Below are positions 35,365-44,653 of a stretch of DNA of 64,000 bases, piece after piece (the first letter of the stretch is position 1; each line of letters opens with the position of its first letter). The notes under the pieces are model-generated. The model did no database searches. It was not told the origin of the DNA and was given only the letters and a program-made list of their open reading frames with translations. Source of the stretch: Serratia nevei (GTDB lineage: Bacteria; Pseudomonadota; Gammaproteobacteria; Enterobacterales; Enterobacteriaceae); the NCBI RefSeq assembly GCF_037948395.1, contig NZ_CP149940.1:3286001-3350000 (forward strand), given 5' to 3'. The position numbers and the translations under genes were made by a program.

Positions 35365-35730
35365 CTATGCATTAACGAAACATTTGGTCTGGCTCGGCGC
35401 GACCTGAGTGGCGACCATGTTGTTGTTGTTCGTCGTGCTGGAATCACCTAACCGCGTGACCGGCATGCCGCCGGTGAAATACTTCCCCGACCCCTGCATC
35501 GGCTGCATCTGCGCCGAATGCGTCCCCGAGGCGGCGCCGATCACCCCGCCCGAATCGACGGTGGCCACGCGAATGCTGCCGATGTTCTGTTCATTGCCGC
35601 CGCAAAGGAAATAGTTAGGCACGTTCGGTATGCCGGTATTGTTGGGCGCGGTATTCGGGCCCGGCGCCGGGATCATCGGGTCACAGCCGGCGAAGCTGAT
35701 CCCGGCCGTGTTGTTGTTGGCTGCGGTCAT
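35365..35730 (-). CDS. PAAR-like DUF4150 spike-tip protein
   Basis: 121 residues, DUF4150 family: SFAGCDPMIPAPGPNTAPNN near the start and a GKYFTGGMPVTRLGDSSTTNN region at the end. These proteins replace the PAAR tip on VgrG spikes. The protein ends soon after the tip domain (VNA), without a C-terminal toxin extension, so any cargo must bind in trans. It lies downstream of the DUF3540 gene with 6 bp between, within the vgrG-DUF2169-pentapeptide module. Confidence 0.85.
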   Translation of the reverse strand: MTAANNNTAGISFAGCDPMIPAPGPNTAPNNTGIPNVPNYFLCGGNEQNIGSIRVATVDSGGVIGAASGTHSAQMQPMQGSGKYFTGGMPVTRLGDSSTTNNNNMVATQVAPSQTKCFVNA

Positions 35731-35736
35731 GATGAC

Positions 35737-36351
35737 TTACCCCATATGTATCTGGCCGCCGTCGATCTTCAGCACCGCCGAAGACTTCAGGGAACCAATT
35801 TCACTGTTGATGACGAGGGATTGCCGGGCATCCTGAATGATGTGCTTCGCCAGCACCTCGTCGGTTTCCTCCACCCGCCGGCTTGCGTGCTTGCTGCGCA
35901 CAAACAGGCGTTGAGAGATTTGGTGCAGCGTTTCGGCGACCCAGCGGCTACTGCGCGTCAGCAGCGTAAAGTGCGGGCTGCGCAACGTCAGCCGCTTGCC
36001 GCCCTGCAGTTCGATCTCCGGCGCCACGATGCGCAAGTTGGCGCTGCGGCTGTCCAGCGTCATGACGGCGTGCGCCTGTTGGCGCGACAGGATCTCGGTA
36101 ATGACCAATTTGTCGCCGTCGACGATGACGCAAACGCGATCGCCCGCCAGCGGCTGAACCAGGCAGCTGGTGGCGACCGCCAGGCAGTGGGCGCGCATGC
36201 CATCGACATACAGGCCGCCATTGGCGTCGGCCGCCAGCGTCACCACCTTGCGCCCCCCTTGTTCGGCAAGCGGAGCGCTGCGCACCAACTGCAAAGGCGT
36301 CACCCTGGCGTTGGCATAGACCTTCTGATGCTCTCTTCTGGACTTATACAT
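35737..36351 (-). CDS. DUF3540 T6SS accessory protein
   Basis: 204 residues, matching the DUF3540 family found beside DUF2169 and DUF4150 in vgrG modules. Visible features are the beta-rich first half (AHCLAVATSCLVQPLAGDRV, LDSRSANLRIVAPEIELQGG) resembling a beta-helical spike-like segment, and a C-terminal part ending KSSAVLKIDGGQIHMG. The biochemical role is unknown; loading or stabilising the DUF4150 tip is the usual suggestion. It overlaps the pentapeptide gene upstream by eight bases. Confidence 0.8.
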   Translation of the reverse strand: MYKSRREHQKVYANARVTPLQLVRSAPLAEQGGRKVVTLAADANGGLYVDGMRAHCLAVATSCLVQPLAGDRVCVIVDGDKLVITEILSRQQAHAVMTLDSRSANLRIVAPEIELQGGKRLTLRSPHFTLLTRSSRWVAETLHQISQRLFVRSKHASRRVEETDEVLAKHIIQDARQSLVINSEIGSLKSSAVLKIDGGQIHMG

Positions 36352-37504
36352 ATCTGCTTACTCCTGTTGGCCGTTGATACGACGGTTGCCGCGGTCCCGG
36401 TTGTTGATGCGCATACCAGGCGTCGATCGCACTCAAGAACGGATCGGCGGTAAGCGGCACATTTTCGGCGCGATGACGCTTCGCCCCATGCAGGCGGGCG
36501 CTCTGTTGCTGGGCGGCGGTCAACGGCTGTTCCATCAGGTTCGCCTCCCGCATCTCGGCCTGTTCCATGTTGGCCAGCGCCAGATCGCACGCCCTGAACT
36601 CCGCCTGCGTCAGCCTGGCGCGCCCCCAGTGGGCGCCGTTCATCGCGCATTCGCTGAACCGGGCCTTCTGCGCCTGCGCCAGGGTCAGCGTCGCGCGCTC
36701 GAAATCGCAGCGCAGCGCCTGCACTTCGGCAAAGATCGCCGACGTCAGATCGCTGTCGGCGAACGAGCACCCTTCCAGCTCGCTGCGGTGAAAGCTGGCG
36801 CCCTGCAGCCGCAGCTGGGCCAGGTTGCAGCCCGACAGGCGGCAGGTGAACCAGATGCGCGCCTGCCCCTCGATCGTCTGCCAGCTGCATTTCTCCAGCC
36901 GGCAGCTCCCCATGATGTGGCGTTCGAGGGTCGATGCCTGCCACAGGCACTGCGTGAGTTGACAGGCATACCAGTTGGCGTCCTGAATGATGTCCTGTTG
37001 GAACATCATGTTGGTCAGGATGCTGGACTGCACGGCCAGGTGCCCCAGGCTGCTGCGCTCGACTTCCGCCCCGTTGACCTCGCACTGGATCAAACTGCAG
37101 TCGTCCAGCAGACAGTCGCCGATGTAGCACCCACGCAGCGTGGTGTCGTTGCACGCCAGATTGCACAGCAGCCCCCGTTGCAGCGTCAGGTTGTCAAACC
37201 GGCATTCGTTGAACGACAGGCGCAGCAAGCTGCCGCCGACCACGTTGACCTGGTTCAGGGTGCAGCCCTCAAAGCGCACCGCCCGCAAATCGCATCCTTC
37301 AAACGTGACGCGCTCGAAATGGCAGTCGATGAAAGAACAGTCGCTCAGCGTCAGCCCTTTCAGCTCGCGATCGTGGAAGCGCCGCTTTTTGAAGGTTCGC
37401 GGCAGGGGCGGCGTCTGCGACACCGCCTGAGCGATCTCCAGCTCAATCACCTCGGTGTCAGGCAGGGCCTGCTGAATCACGCGGCTTTCAGTTTTCATGC
37501 GCAT
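36344..37504 (-). CDS. Pentapeptide-repeat protein of vgrG module
   Basis: 386 residues. From about residue 50 to 340 the chain is made of pentapeptide repeats (A/C-N/D-L/F-x-x type), for example DCSFIDCHFERVTFEGCDLR and LEGCSFADSDLTSAIFAEVQ, forming a right-handed quadrilateral helix. It has an unusually high cysteine content. No enzymatic domain is seen. It overlaps its neighbours on both sides (17 and 8 bases), so it is translationally coupled with the DUF2169 and DUF3540 genes and probably assembles with them on the spike. Confidence 0.88.
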   Translation of the reverse strand: MRMKTESRVIQQALPDTEVIELEIAQAVSQTPPLPRTFKKRRFHDRELKGLTLSDCSFIDCHFERVTFEGCDLRAVRFEGCTLNQVNVVGGSLLRLSFNECRFDNLTLQRGLLCNLACNDTTLRGCYIGDCLLDDCSLIQCEVNGAEVERSSLGHLAVQSSILTNMMFQQDIIQDANWYACQLTQCLWQASTLERHIMGSCRLEKCSWQTIEGQARIWFTCRLSGCNLAQLRLQGASFHRSELEGCSFADSDLTSAIFAEVQALRCDFERATLTLAQAQKARFSECAMNGAHWGRARLTQAEFRACDLALANMEQAEMREANLMEQPLTAAQQQSARLHGAKRHRAENVPLTADPFLSAIDAWYAHQQPGPRQPSYQRPTGVSRYV

Positions 37505-39713
37505 AGTCCCCCTGAATAATTCTGCGCGGCACCCAGCACGCCCGCTCCAGCAAACACCCGCTGAAACGGGTGCCGGCGTCCTGCCAGGTCATCGCCAGAT
37601 TCGCCGCCGCCAGGTTGCACTGCTCAAATCCCGCATCGCGCAAATCGGCGTTATAAAACATGGCTTGCTGGGCGCTGCTGTTTTGCCAGCGGGCGTGCGC
37701 CAGCACGCTGTCTTTAAACCGCACGCCGGCCAGGTCGCAGCCGACGATCGCGCAAGCCGTCAGGTCGGCCTCGTCGAAATTGCATTCGGTGAAAACGCTG
37801 TACTGCAGCTGACACCTCTCCATACGCGCCGCTTTCAGCCCCACTTTGGTGAAGCCGCAGTCGCTGAACACGCCGTGGGAGAAATTCACCTGCATCCCCG
37901 CCGTCATGCTCTCGATTCGGCAACGTTCGAAGCGCACGCCGCGCCAATTGCCGCCGAGGAACGAGTTCTTGGTTAACGCCATATCCAGCGCCACCGCCCC
38001 CTCGGCCAGGCAGCGGTTGAAGACGCAGGCGTCCAGCTCCCCTTGCAGGAATTGCGCGCGGATCAGCGTCGAGCCGTTAAACATGCCGTTGCCAATCGCC
38101 CCGCGCTCAAAGCGGCTCGCGGTGAAATCCCCCCGCTCGAAGACGCAGTAATCGAGCTTCACGCCCTCGGCCCGCATGCCTTGCCCCTGCGGCTCTTCCA
38201 GCGTCACTTTTTCGAGGACCGCCTCCTGCCATACGCTTTCCGCCATCAGCGGCTTTTGCAGGGTGCACGACACCATGCGGATCCGGCGCAGCGCCGCCTG
38301 CGTCAGGTTGACCGCATCAAAAACGCAGTTTTCGAAGGTGCAGTTCTCCAGAACGGCCTGTGAAAAATCGCAGCGCTCAAAACGGCATTGCAGAAAATGC
38401 TTGTCCGACAGCGCAGGGCTGCGCAATCCGGTGAAGGTTTTCCCTTCCACGGTCGCGCTAGCGGGGAAAAACGCGTCGTTACCCTCTTCGGCAGGCAGAT
38501 CCGGCAAATCGGGCAACGTCACGGGGGCGGGCTCCGCCGCCGTCTGTTGCTGGTGCAAGGCAATCGCCTCGCGAATGCGTTGATAGAAAACGGCGGAGTC
38601 GCCCAAAGACGTGGGCGACGGATCGTAACGCAGATCGCTGGGGTGATCCGACGCCGCCTGGATGACGTTCAACCCCATCTCCGCCGGCATCAGATCCGGA
38701 TCGAACAGGAACTCGAAGGGCGAAGCGTCGTCGTCGCTGCGTTTATGGTGCACCTGCCGGAAATAATCGAACGGGCGCGGCGCGTCGCAACGATCCAACG
38801 CCAGCATCAGGGACTCGATGGACTCGTCCAGAAGATGCGTCAGCGGCGCATTGCCGGTGAAAATAATCAGCGCCATGTCGCTGTCGGGCAGGAACCACAG
38901 CGTTTTTCGCTGCAGTTCGATTTCCTCGAGGCCTTCGCTATCGTGGCGGCGTATGAATGCCCGCCCGCGCACCGCCGGCAGCTCGCCGCGAATCGCCTGG
39001 CTCTGCGCGCCGACGCCCTGCAGTTCGAAGGGCACCCTATCCGGCCACGCCGCTTCCGGCAGCCACTGCGCCGGCGGCGCCATCTGGTAATAGCGCCGAT
39101 CGATATCGGCCGGCAACCCGGGAAACGCCTTCTCCAGATAGGCTTTGCTCGCGATCTGGCCCGCCACCTTATCGATATGCGCCTTGCGCAGCGAAAACTC
39201 GTGTGGCACCGGCGCCGGCGCCGCCAGCGGGGAACGCTCCTGTGCGGAACCTTCGGCGGACAAGGTCATCAGCAGCGGCCGCAGCCCATCATTGCAACCG
39301 CGCCCCACCGGGTTCTCCTTGCTGTCTTTACCGCCCCAGGCCGAGGTGTGGTCCAGCGGCACGCTGAGGAAAGGTTCCGCCCCCATCGCGCCGCGTCGCC
39401 CTTCGCCCTCCACCCGCCAACGGCGCTTAAGCCCACCGATGTCGGCGCTGACGTCCAACGTTTTTACCGGCTGCCCGACGCCGGCATGGCCGGCGATCAG
39501 GTATTCGGCGAACGGCTTCGGCTCAGCAACGTCCAACACCGGCAGACTGAGCGGCGCACGCTTCCACGCCTCCCAGATTTCGGCCTCGTTCACGAAGTGT
39601 TCCGGTCGGGACAGGTAGCATCCGGCCACGACGCTGATGCCGAGCCGGCTGTCTGCGCCGATCTGGTAACCCCCTTTAATCACTACCAATTGCTGTGGCC
39701 GTATGATTCTCAT
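37488..39713 (-). CDS. DUF2169 protein fused to pentapeptide repeats
   Basis: 741 residues. The N-terminal DUF2169 domain (about 1-330; VVIKGGYQIGADSRLGISVV, DHTSAWGGKDSKENPVGRGC) is found next to PAAR-like tips and acts as an adaptor or chaperone. A linker (about 380-415) leads to a C-terminal array of pentapeptide repeats (about 420-735) of the same cysteine-rich kind as the downstream protein. It starts 12 bp after vgrG. The combination suggests a cargo-loading factor. No toxin domain is recognised. Confidence 0.88.
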   Translation of the reverse strand: MRIIRPQQLVVIKGGYQIGADSRLGISVVAGCYLSRPEHFVNEAEIWEAWKRAPLSLPVLDVAEPKPFAEYLIAGHAGVGQPVKTLDVSADIGGLKRRWRVEGEGRRGAMGAEPFLSVPLDHTSAWGGKDSKENPVGRGCNDGLRPLLMTLSAEGSAQERSPLAAPAPVPHEFSLRKAHIDKVAGQIASKAYLEKAFPGLPADIDRRYYQMAPPAQWLPEAAWPDRVPFELQGVGAQSQAIRGELPAVRGRAFIRRHDSEGLEEIELQRKTLWFLPDSDMALIIFTGNAPLTHLLDESIESLMLALDRCDAPRPFDYFRQVHHKRSDDDASPFEFLFDPDLMPAEMGLNVIQAASDHPSDLRYDPSPTSLGDSAVFYQRIREAIALHQQQTAAEPAPVTLPDLPDLPAEEGNDAFFPASATVEGKTFTGLRSPALSDKHFLQCRFERCDFSQAVLENCTFENCVFDAVNLTQAALRRIRMVSCTLQKPLMAESVWQEAVLEKVTLEEPQGQGMRAEGVKLDYCVFERGDFTASRFERGAIGNGMFNGSTLIRAQFLQGELDACVFNRCLAEGAVALDMALTKNSFLGGNWRGVRFERCRIESMTAGMQVNFSHGVFSDCGFTKVGLKAARMERCQLQYSVFTECNFDEADLTACAIVGCDLAGVRFKDSVLAHARWQNSSAQQAMFYNADLRDAGFEQCNLAAANLAMTWQDAGTRFSGCLLERACWVPRRIIQGDYAHEN

Positions 39714-39725
39714 TGCCGCGCCTCG

Positions 39726-41987
39726 TTAGTTTTTGCTTTGCATCCCGACTTTTTTCAAATCGACGCCGGTCTCGGACAGTGACGCGCCGGTGTAGCTGAT
39801 GGACACCCCCGTCGTGCTGGTGCTGCTGCCGGTATTGCTGACGCTGCTGCCGGTATTGCTGACGCTGCTGCCGGTGCTGCTGACGCTGCTGCCGGTGGTG
39901 CCGACGCTGCTGCCGGTGGTGCTCACGCTGCTGCCGGTGGTGCTGATGCTGCAGCCGGTGGTGCTGGTCGAGGAACCGGTGGTGCTGATACTGCAGCCGG
40001 TGGTGCTGGTCGATGAGCCGGTGGTGCTCACGCTCACGCCGGTAAAGCTGGTGCTGCTGCCGGTCTGGCTGGTACTGACCGTGGTGTAGCTGTTGCTTTC
40101 GCCGGTCATGCTGTTGCTGATGCTGGTAAAGGAGTTGCTTTCGCCGGTCATCGAGTTGGAGACGCCGGTGCAGCTGGTGCTCTGCCCGGTAAATGACGTG
40201 CTCAACCCGGTGAACGACGTGCTGACGCCGGTAAACGAGGTGCTGACGCCGGTGAACGAGGTACTGACGCCGGTGAACGAGGTGCTGACGCCGGTGGCGG
40301 TGAGGCTGACGCCGGTCATCGAGGCGCTGACGCCCTTAATCGACGCGTCAAACCCGGTGATGCTGAAGACGTAATCCTTGTAAGAAACGTGGTTGGTGAA
40401 CCAGTCCGTAAAGGTGCGGCGGATGATGTCGAACTTGTCCATCCCCACCTCGGTGGCCTGGTTGCGCTCGACCGTGGTTTGCAGATCGCGTTCGGCGTGC
40501 AGCATGACGCGTTCGTTGTTGCGGTTGTCGTCGAAGGTCAGCTGGCTGGCATGCTGCGGTTTGCCGAAGCGCAGCGAGCGCGACACCATCCCCGAGTAGT
40601 TGATGTATTCAGGCAGTTGATAAGGCGGCGGGTTATCGCCGTTATAAACGATACCTGTCACCATCGGGCGATCGAGATCGCCGTCGACATAGGTCACCAA
40701 CACTTCCTGGCCGACGCGCGGCATGGCGATCACGCCCCAGCCTTTCCCCGCCCAGGCCTGCACCACGCGGATCCAGCACGAGCTGTCTTCCTCGGTGGTT
40801 TTGTAGCGATCCCAGTGGAAGTGCACGCGAATGCGCGCAAACTTGTCGGTATGCACTTCGGAATTGGGCGCGCCGACCACGGTGGCGCTCTGGATGCCCG
40901 GCATCTGCGGCTTGGGCGTCTCGCGCAGCGGGCGGAACGCCACGTCGTCGTTCAACGCGTTGAAACGGCAGGTCACGTTGCGGCCGTCGCTGCTGCTGTC
41001 GGGGCCATCTTGCACGAACACATAGTCGCAGCGGGTCAGTTTGAAGCGGCGGTTGCGGTTGGCGTCCGGGTGCAAAATCAAGGAGAAGTCCTTGCCGGCC
41101 ATCAACCCGACGGCGTTGCTCTCGCCAAACAGCAGGTGGCCGTCGCTTTGCATTTCTTCCAGGCGCAAACGCGCCAGATTCTCGCCGCGTTCAGTATCCA
41201 CATAGCCCGCCGCGTAGTCGTACCACTCCAGCGGCGTGTTCTGCAGGCCGAGGCGGCTCTCTTCCACCTTGGTTTGCAGGTTCTTGCGCGGGTTCTGGAA
41301 GTCGAAGTCACGCAGCACGATTTCATTCGGACGCACTTTGCGGGAACGCTGGATGCGCTGGATCCCTTCGCGGATGGCGCGGTTTTCTTCGCTGTCCGGC
41401 ATGAACGGCAACACGGCGTAACCGAAATCCAGATCGTCGAAATCCTGCCGGTCGGTGATCACCAGCGTGTGCTTATCCTCGGCGTGATCGAAGTAATACC
41501 AGATGCCTTCGTCTTCCAGCAGGCGGCTGATAAACGCAAAATCCGTTTCGGAAAATTGCACGCAATACTCACGCGTCGGATAGGTGCCTTGAATATCCAG
41601 ACGGTAGTCGGCAAAGCCATAGCGAGAGAAGATTTGCTCGATGATGTCGAGCACGTTCAGATCCTGGAAAATACGGCTGTTGCGGTTCTGCATCAAAAAC
41701 CACAGCCAGGTGCTCAGCTCCAGTTTGTACACGAACTTATCCTGATGCTGCCCCGCATCGGACGCGCCGATCACGTAAGCATAGAAAGGCCGCGAGCCGA
41801 AATCCGGCCTTTCAATCTGGATGCGGATCCCTTCACCCAGCAAGGATTCATAATCCACGTCCGCCTGTTCGCATTCGAATTCGAGCGAATATTGCGAGTT
41901 GCTCGACAACCCTTCTTGGGTGGTGAAGCTGAGTGGAAACGCATTTAATTCGGCTAACACCGGGTTATCAATTTCGATTAAAGGCAT
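39726..41987 (-). CDS. vgrG: T6SS spike VgrG (TssI) with heptad-repeat extension
   Basis: 753 residues. The gp27-like part (about 1-370, including QFSETDFAFISRLLEDEGIW and LEWYDYAAGYVDTERGENLA), the gp5-like OB fold (VGAPNSEVHTDKFARIRVHF, CWIRVVQAWAGKGWGVIAMP), and a gp5C-type needle all match VgrG. From about residue 542 the protein becomes about 29 seven-residue repeats (TGxSxSx), ending DLKKVGMQSKN. There is no enzymatic extension. It forms the trimeric puncturing spike. Downstream genes make a DUF2169/pentapeptide/DUF3540/DUF4150 module; tssH is 64 bp upstream. Confidence 0.96.
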   Translation of the reverse strand: MPLIEIDNPVLAELNAFPLSFTTQEGLSSNSQYSLEFECEQADVDYESLLGEGIRIQIERPDFGSRPFYAYVIGASDAGQHQDKFVYKLELSTWLWFLMQNRNSRIFQDLNVLDIIEQIFSRYGFADYRLDIQGTYPTREYCVQFSETDFAFISRLLEDEGIWYYFDHAEDKHTLVITDRQDFDDLDFGYAVLPFMPDSEENRAIREGIQRIQRSRKVRPNEIVLRDFDFQNPRKNLQTKVEESRLGLQNTPLEWYDYAAGYVDTERGENLARLRLEEMQSDGHLLFGESNAVGLMAGKDFSLILHPDANRNRRFKLTRCDYVFVQDGPDSSSDGRNVTCRFNALNDDVAFRPLRETPKPQMPGIQSATVVGAPNSEVHTDKFARIRVHFHWDRYKTTEEDSSCWIRVVQAWAGKGWGVIAMPRVGQEVLVTYVDGDLDRPMVTGIVYNGDNPPPYQLPEYINYSGMVSRSLRFGKPQHASQLTFDDNRNNERVMLHAERDLQTTVERNQATEVGMDKFDIIRRTFTDWFTNHVSYKDYVFSITGFDASIKGVSASMTGVSLTATGVSTSFTGVSTSFTGVSTSFTGVSTSFTGLSTSFTGQSTSCTGVSNSMTGESNSFTSISNSMTGESNSYTTVSTSQTGSSTSFTGVSVSTTGSSTSTTGCSISTTGSSTSTTGCSISTTGSSVSTTGSSVGTTGSSVSSTGSSVSNTGSSVSNTGSSTSTTGVSISYTGASLSETGVDLKKVGMQSKN
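39753..40361. repeat. 21-bp tandem repeats coding the VgrG heptads
   Basis: About 29 copies of a 21-bp unit (609 bp) inside vgrG; consensus T-G-x-S-x-S-x at the protein level. The units nearest the C-terminus (TTGSSVS) and a block of identical FTGVSTS units are close enough at DNA level for slippage to change copy number in frame. Not CRISPR: no spacers, and the frame is conserved. Confidence 0.93.
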
Positions 41988-42051
41988 AACAACCTCTCTG
42001 ATCCGATATCGAACCCCGCCCCGCGTTTGCGGGCCGGCGGTAAATTAAAAA

Positions 42052-44637
42052 TCAGTCGAAATAAACACTTAAGCTATCGTTCTCGACCATGAGTTGGATA
42101 TTCTGCAGTTCCTGTCCCGTCCGTTTGCGCTGCAGCACTTCATTGCTGATCGGCGGCAAGATCGCCTGCTGCAGCAGCGACTCGACCGCTCTTCCGCGCG
42201 ATGGATGGGCGCTGATGCGTTTGGCGATCCAGCCTGGGATGTCGCCCTCCAGCACCAGCGACACGCCCACTTCTTTGTGCAAACGCTGCTGTAAACGTGA
42301 AATCTGTTTGGTGGCGATATGGGTTATCGCTTCGGTGGAAAGCGGCACGTAAGGAATGACGTTCATGCGCGCCAACAGCGCCGCCGGGAAAAAGCGCGCC
42401 AGGACGTCGTGCAGCATCGGGCGCAACGCCTCAGTTTTCAGCTCCGGCGTTTCCGCCAGCGTCGCTTCTATTTCGCCGGCGCCGATGTTGCTGGTCATCA
42501 AAATAAAGCACTGGCGGAAGCTGATCATGCGGCCCTCGCCGTCCTCCATCACGCCCTTGTCGAAGACTTGATAGAACGCTTCATGGATATCGGGATGCGC
42601 CTTGTCGAATTCGTCGAGCAGCACGATGGAATAGGGTTTGCGCCGCACCGCCTCCGTCAATTTGCCGCCCTTGCCATAGCCGACATAGCCCGGCGGCGCC
42701 CCCTTCAGCGTGGAGACGGTGTGCGACTCTTGAAACTCGCTCATATTGAAGACGATCAGGTTATGCGCGCCGCCGTACATCGCCTCCGCCAGGGCGAACG
42801 CGGTCTCCGTTTTGCCGACGCCGCTCGGGCCGGACAGCATGAAAACGCCCAACGGCCGATCGTGCGCCTGGATGCCGGCGCGGGAGATCCTCACCGCCTG
42901 CGCGATTTCGTCGATCGCCGTCTGCTGGCCGAAAATCTGGCGACTCAGCAGTTGGTTGAGGTTGAGCGCATTGTCCAGATCGCTTTGCAGCATGCGGCCG
43001 GTGGGGATGCCGGTCCAATCCGACAACACCTCCGCCACGACGCGATCGTCCACCCACGGATACACCAGCGGCAGACCGCCGTCCTGCAGCTCGCCCAACT
43101 CGGTGGCCAGCTGCGGCAAACGATCCGGCGACTGCTGCTCTGCATCGAGCAAGGTGGTGACCGCCTGCTGCTCCTGCGCCTGCCGCTGACGCAGCGCATC
43201 CAGCTCTCCTTCCAGCTCGCTGAGCGTCTGCTGCAATTCGCTGATGCGGGTGAGCGCCAGATCGTCGAATTTGCTTTCTTCCTGCAGGCCGTGCATTTCG
43301 GTACGCTTCACCGCCAGCCCGGCCTCGAGCGACTCGATTTTTTCAGGCTGCGCATGCTGGCTCAGCGCCACCCGCGCGCAGGCGGTGTCCAGCAGGCTGA
43401 TGGCCTTGTCCGGCAGCTGCCGCGACGGCAGATGGCGCAGCGATAAATGCACCGCCGCCTGCAGCGCCGACTCGCGGATCTTGACGCTGTGGTGCTGCGC
43501 AAAATGCGGGGCGATGGCGCGCATCATGTTCACCGCATTCTCTTCGTCCGGCTCTGAAACCAGCACGTACTGGAAACGGCGCGTCAGCGCGGCATCCGGC
43601 TCGATGAACTGTTTGTATTCCGACCAGGTGGTCGCCGCCACCATGCGCAGCGCGCCCCTGGCCAGCATCGGTTTCAACAGGTTGACGGCGTCGCCGGTGC
43701 CGGCCTGCCCGCCGGCGCCCACCAGCGTATGCGCCTCGTCGCAGAACAAAATCACCGGCACGGCCGAATGCGCGATGGCGTCGATCAGCGCTTTCAGGCG
43801 CGATTCGAATTCGCCGCGCATGCTCGCCCCGGCCTGCATGCGCCCCAGATCCAAAGACAGCAGCCGGGCGCCCTGCAGCAGCGGCGGCACCTGCCCTTGG
43901 GCTATCTTGCAGGCCAGCGCTTCCGCCACCGCCGTTTTGCCGACCCCGGCTTCGCCCACCAAAATCGGGTTGTTCTGCCGACGACGCAGCAAAATGTCGA
44001 TCACCTGGCGCAGCTCCGCTTCGCGGCCAATCACCGGGTCGATTTCACCGTCGCGCGCCTGACGAGTCAGGTCCGCACACCATTTATCGAGTATCTCGAC
44101 CGTCTCGGGCGCATCCGGCGCCTCGCCGAGCGCGCCGTAGCTTTCTTCTTCCTCCTCCTCCTGTTCGACAGACTCGGCCAGAATCGCCGGGTAGTCGTCG
44201 AACAGCTGTGGGATCGGCAGTTTTTTAAACTCTTCGCTCAGCCGGTACAGGCTGCGCTGCAGCGTGGGATCCTGCAGAATGCCGACCAGGATATGGATGG
44301 TGCGCACGCCGCCGGACGGCGTTTCGGCGAGCTGGCTCATCAGCAGCCCTCTTTCCACCACCGTTTCCAACTGCGTCGACAGATCCACCACCGCATTCGT
44401 CCGGTTTGGCAAGGTATGGAGAATGCGATCCAACGCATCGCTTACGCGCTGAATATTGATCGCGTAGTGCGCCAGGATCAGCGGCAAGTCGCCGCGTTCT
44501 TTGTCCACCAGGACTTTCAGCCAGTGTTCAAGCTCCACGTATTCGTGCCTGAAGGTCCGGCACAGCTTGGTGGCTTCAACGAAGGACTGATAAGCAAAGT
44601 GGCCCAATCGCGAAAAAAGACGTTCTCGTTGATACAC
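42052..44637 (-). CDS. tssH: T6SS sheath-recycling ATPase TssH (ClpV)
   Basis: 861 residues. N-terminal double Clp-N domain (1-150, sheath binding), an acidic linker with six glutamates near 160, AAA module 1 (Walker A GEAGVGKT about 227, arginine-finger region PDAALTRRFQYV), a middle coiled region (about 430-510), and AAA module 2 (Walker A GPSGVGKTE about 600; Walker B SIVLLDEFDKA). It unfolds contracted TssB/C sheaths. GTG start with AAGGAA upstream. Both ATPase sites appear intact. Confidence 0.97.
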   Translation of the reverse strand: MYQRERLFSRLGHFAYQSFVEATKLCRTFRHEYVELEHWLKVLVDKERGDLPLILAHYAINIQRVSDALDRILHTLPNRTNAVVDLSTQLETVVERGLLMSQLAETPSGGVRTIHILVGILQDPTLQRSLYRLSEEFKKLPIPQLFDDYPAILAESVEQEEEEEESYGALGEAPDAPETVEILDKWCADLTRQARDGEIDPVIGREAELRQVIDILLRRRQNNPILVGEAGVGKTAVAEALACKIAQGQVPPLLQGARLLSLDLGRMQAGASMRGEFESRLKALIDAIAHSAVPVILFCDEAHTLVGAGGQAGTGDAVNLLKPMLARGALRMVAATTWSEYKQFIEPDAALTRRFQYVLVSEPDEENAVNMMRAIAPHFAQHHSVKIRESALQAAVHLSLRHLPSRQLPDKAISLLDTACARVALSQHAQPEKIESLEAGLAVKRTEMHGLQEESKFDDLALTRISELQQTLSELEGELDALRQRQAQEQQAVTTLLDAEQQSPDRLPQLATELGELQDGGLPLVYPWVDDRVVAEVLSDWTGIPTGRMLQSDLDNALNLNQLLSRQIFGQQTAIDEIAQAVRISRAGIQAHDRPLGVFMLSGPSGVGKTETAFALAEAMYGGAHNLIVFNMSEFQESHTVSTLKGAPPGYVGYGKGGKLTEAVRRKPYSIVLLDEFDKAHPDIHEAFYQVFDKGVMEDGEGRMISFRQCFILMTSNIGAGEIEATLAETPELKTEALRPMLHDVLARFFPAALLARMNVIPYVPLSTEAITHIATKQISRLQQRLHKEVGVSLVLEGDIPGWIAKRISAHPSRGRAVESLLQQAILPPISNEVLQRKRTGQELQNIQLMVENDSLSVYFD

Positions 44638-44653
44638 CTTAAATTTCCTTATA

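Noticed and set aside
39753..40361. Tandem repeats as a possible CRISPR array
   Set aside because: Units are 21 bp, contiguous without spacers, and in frame within vgrG.
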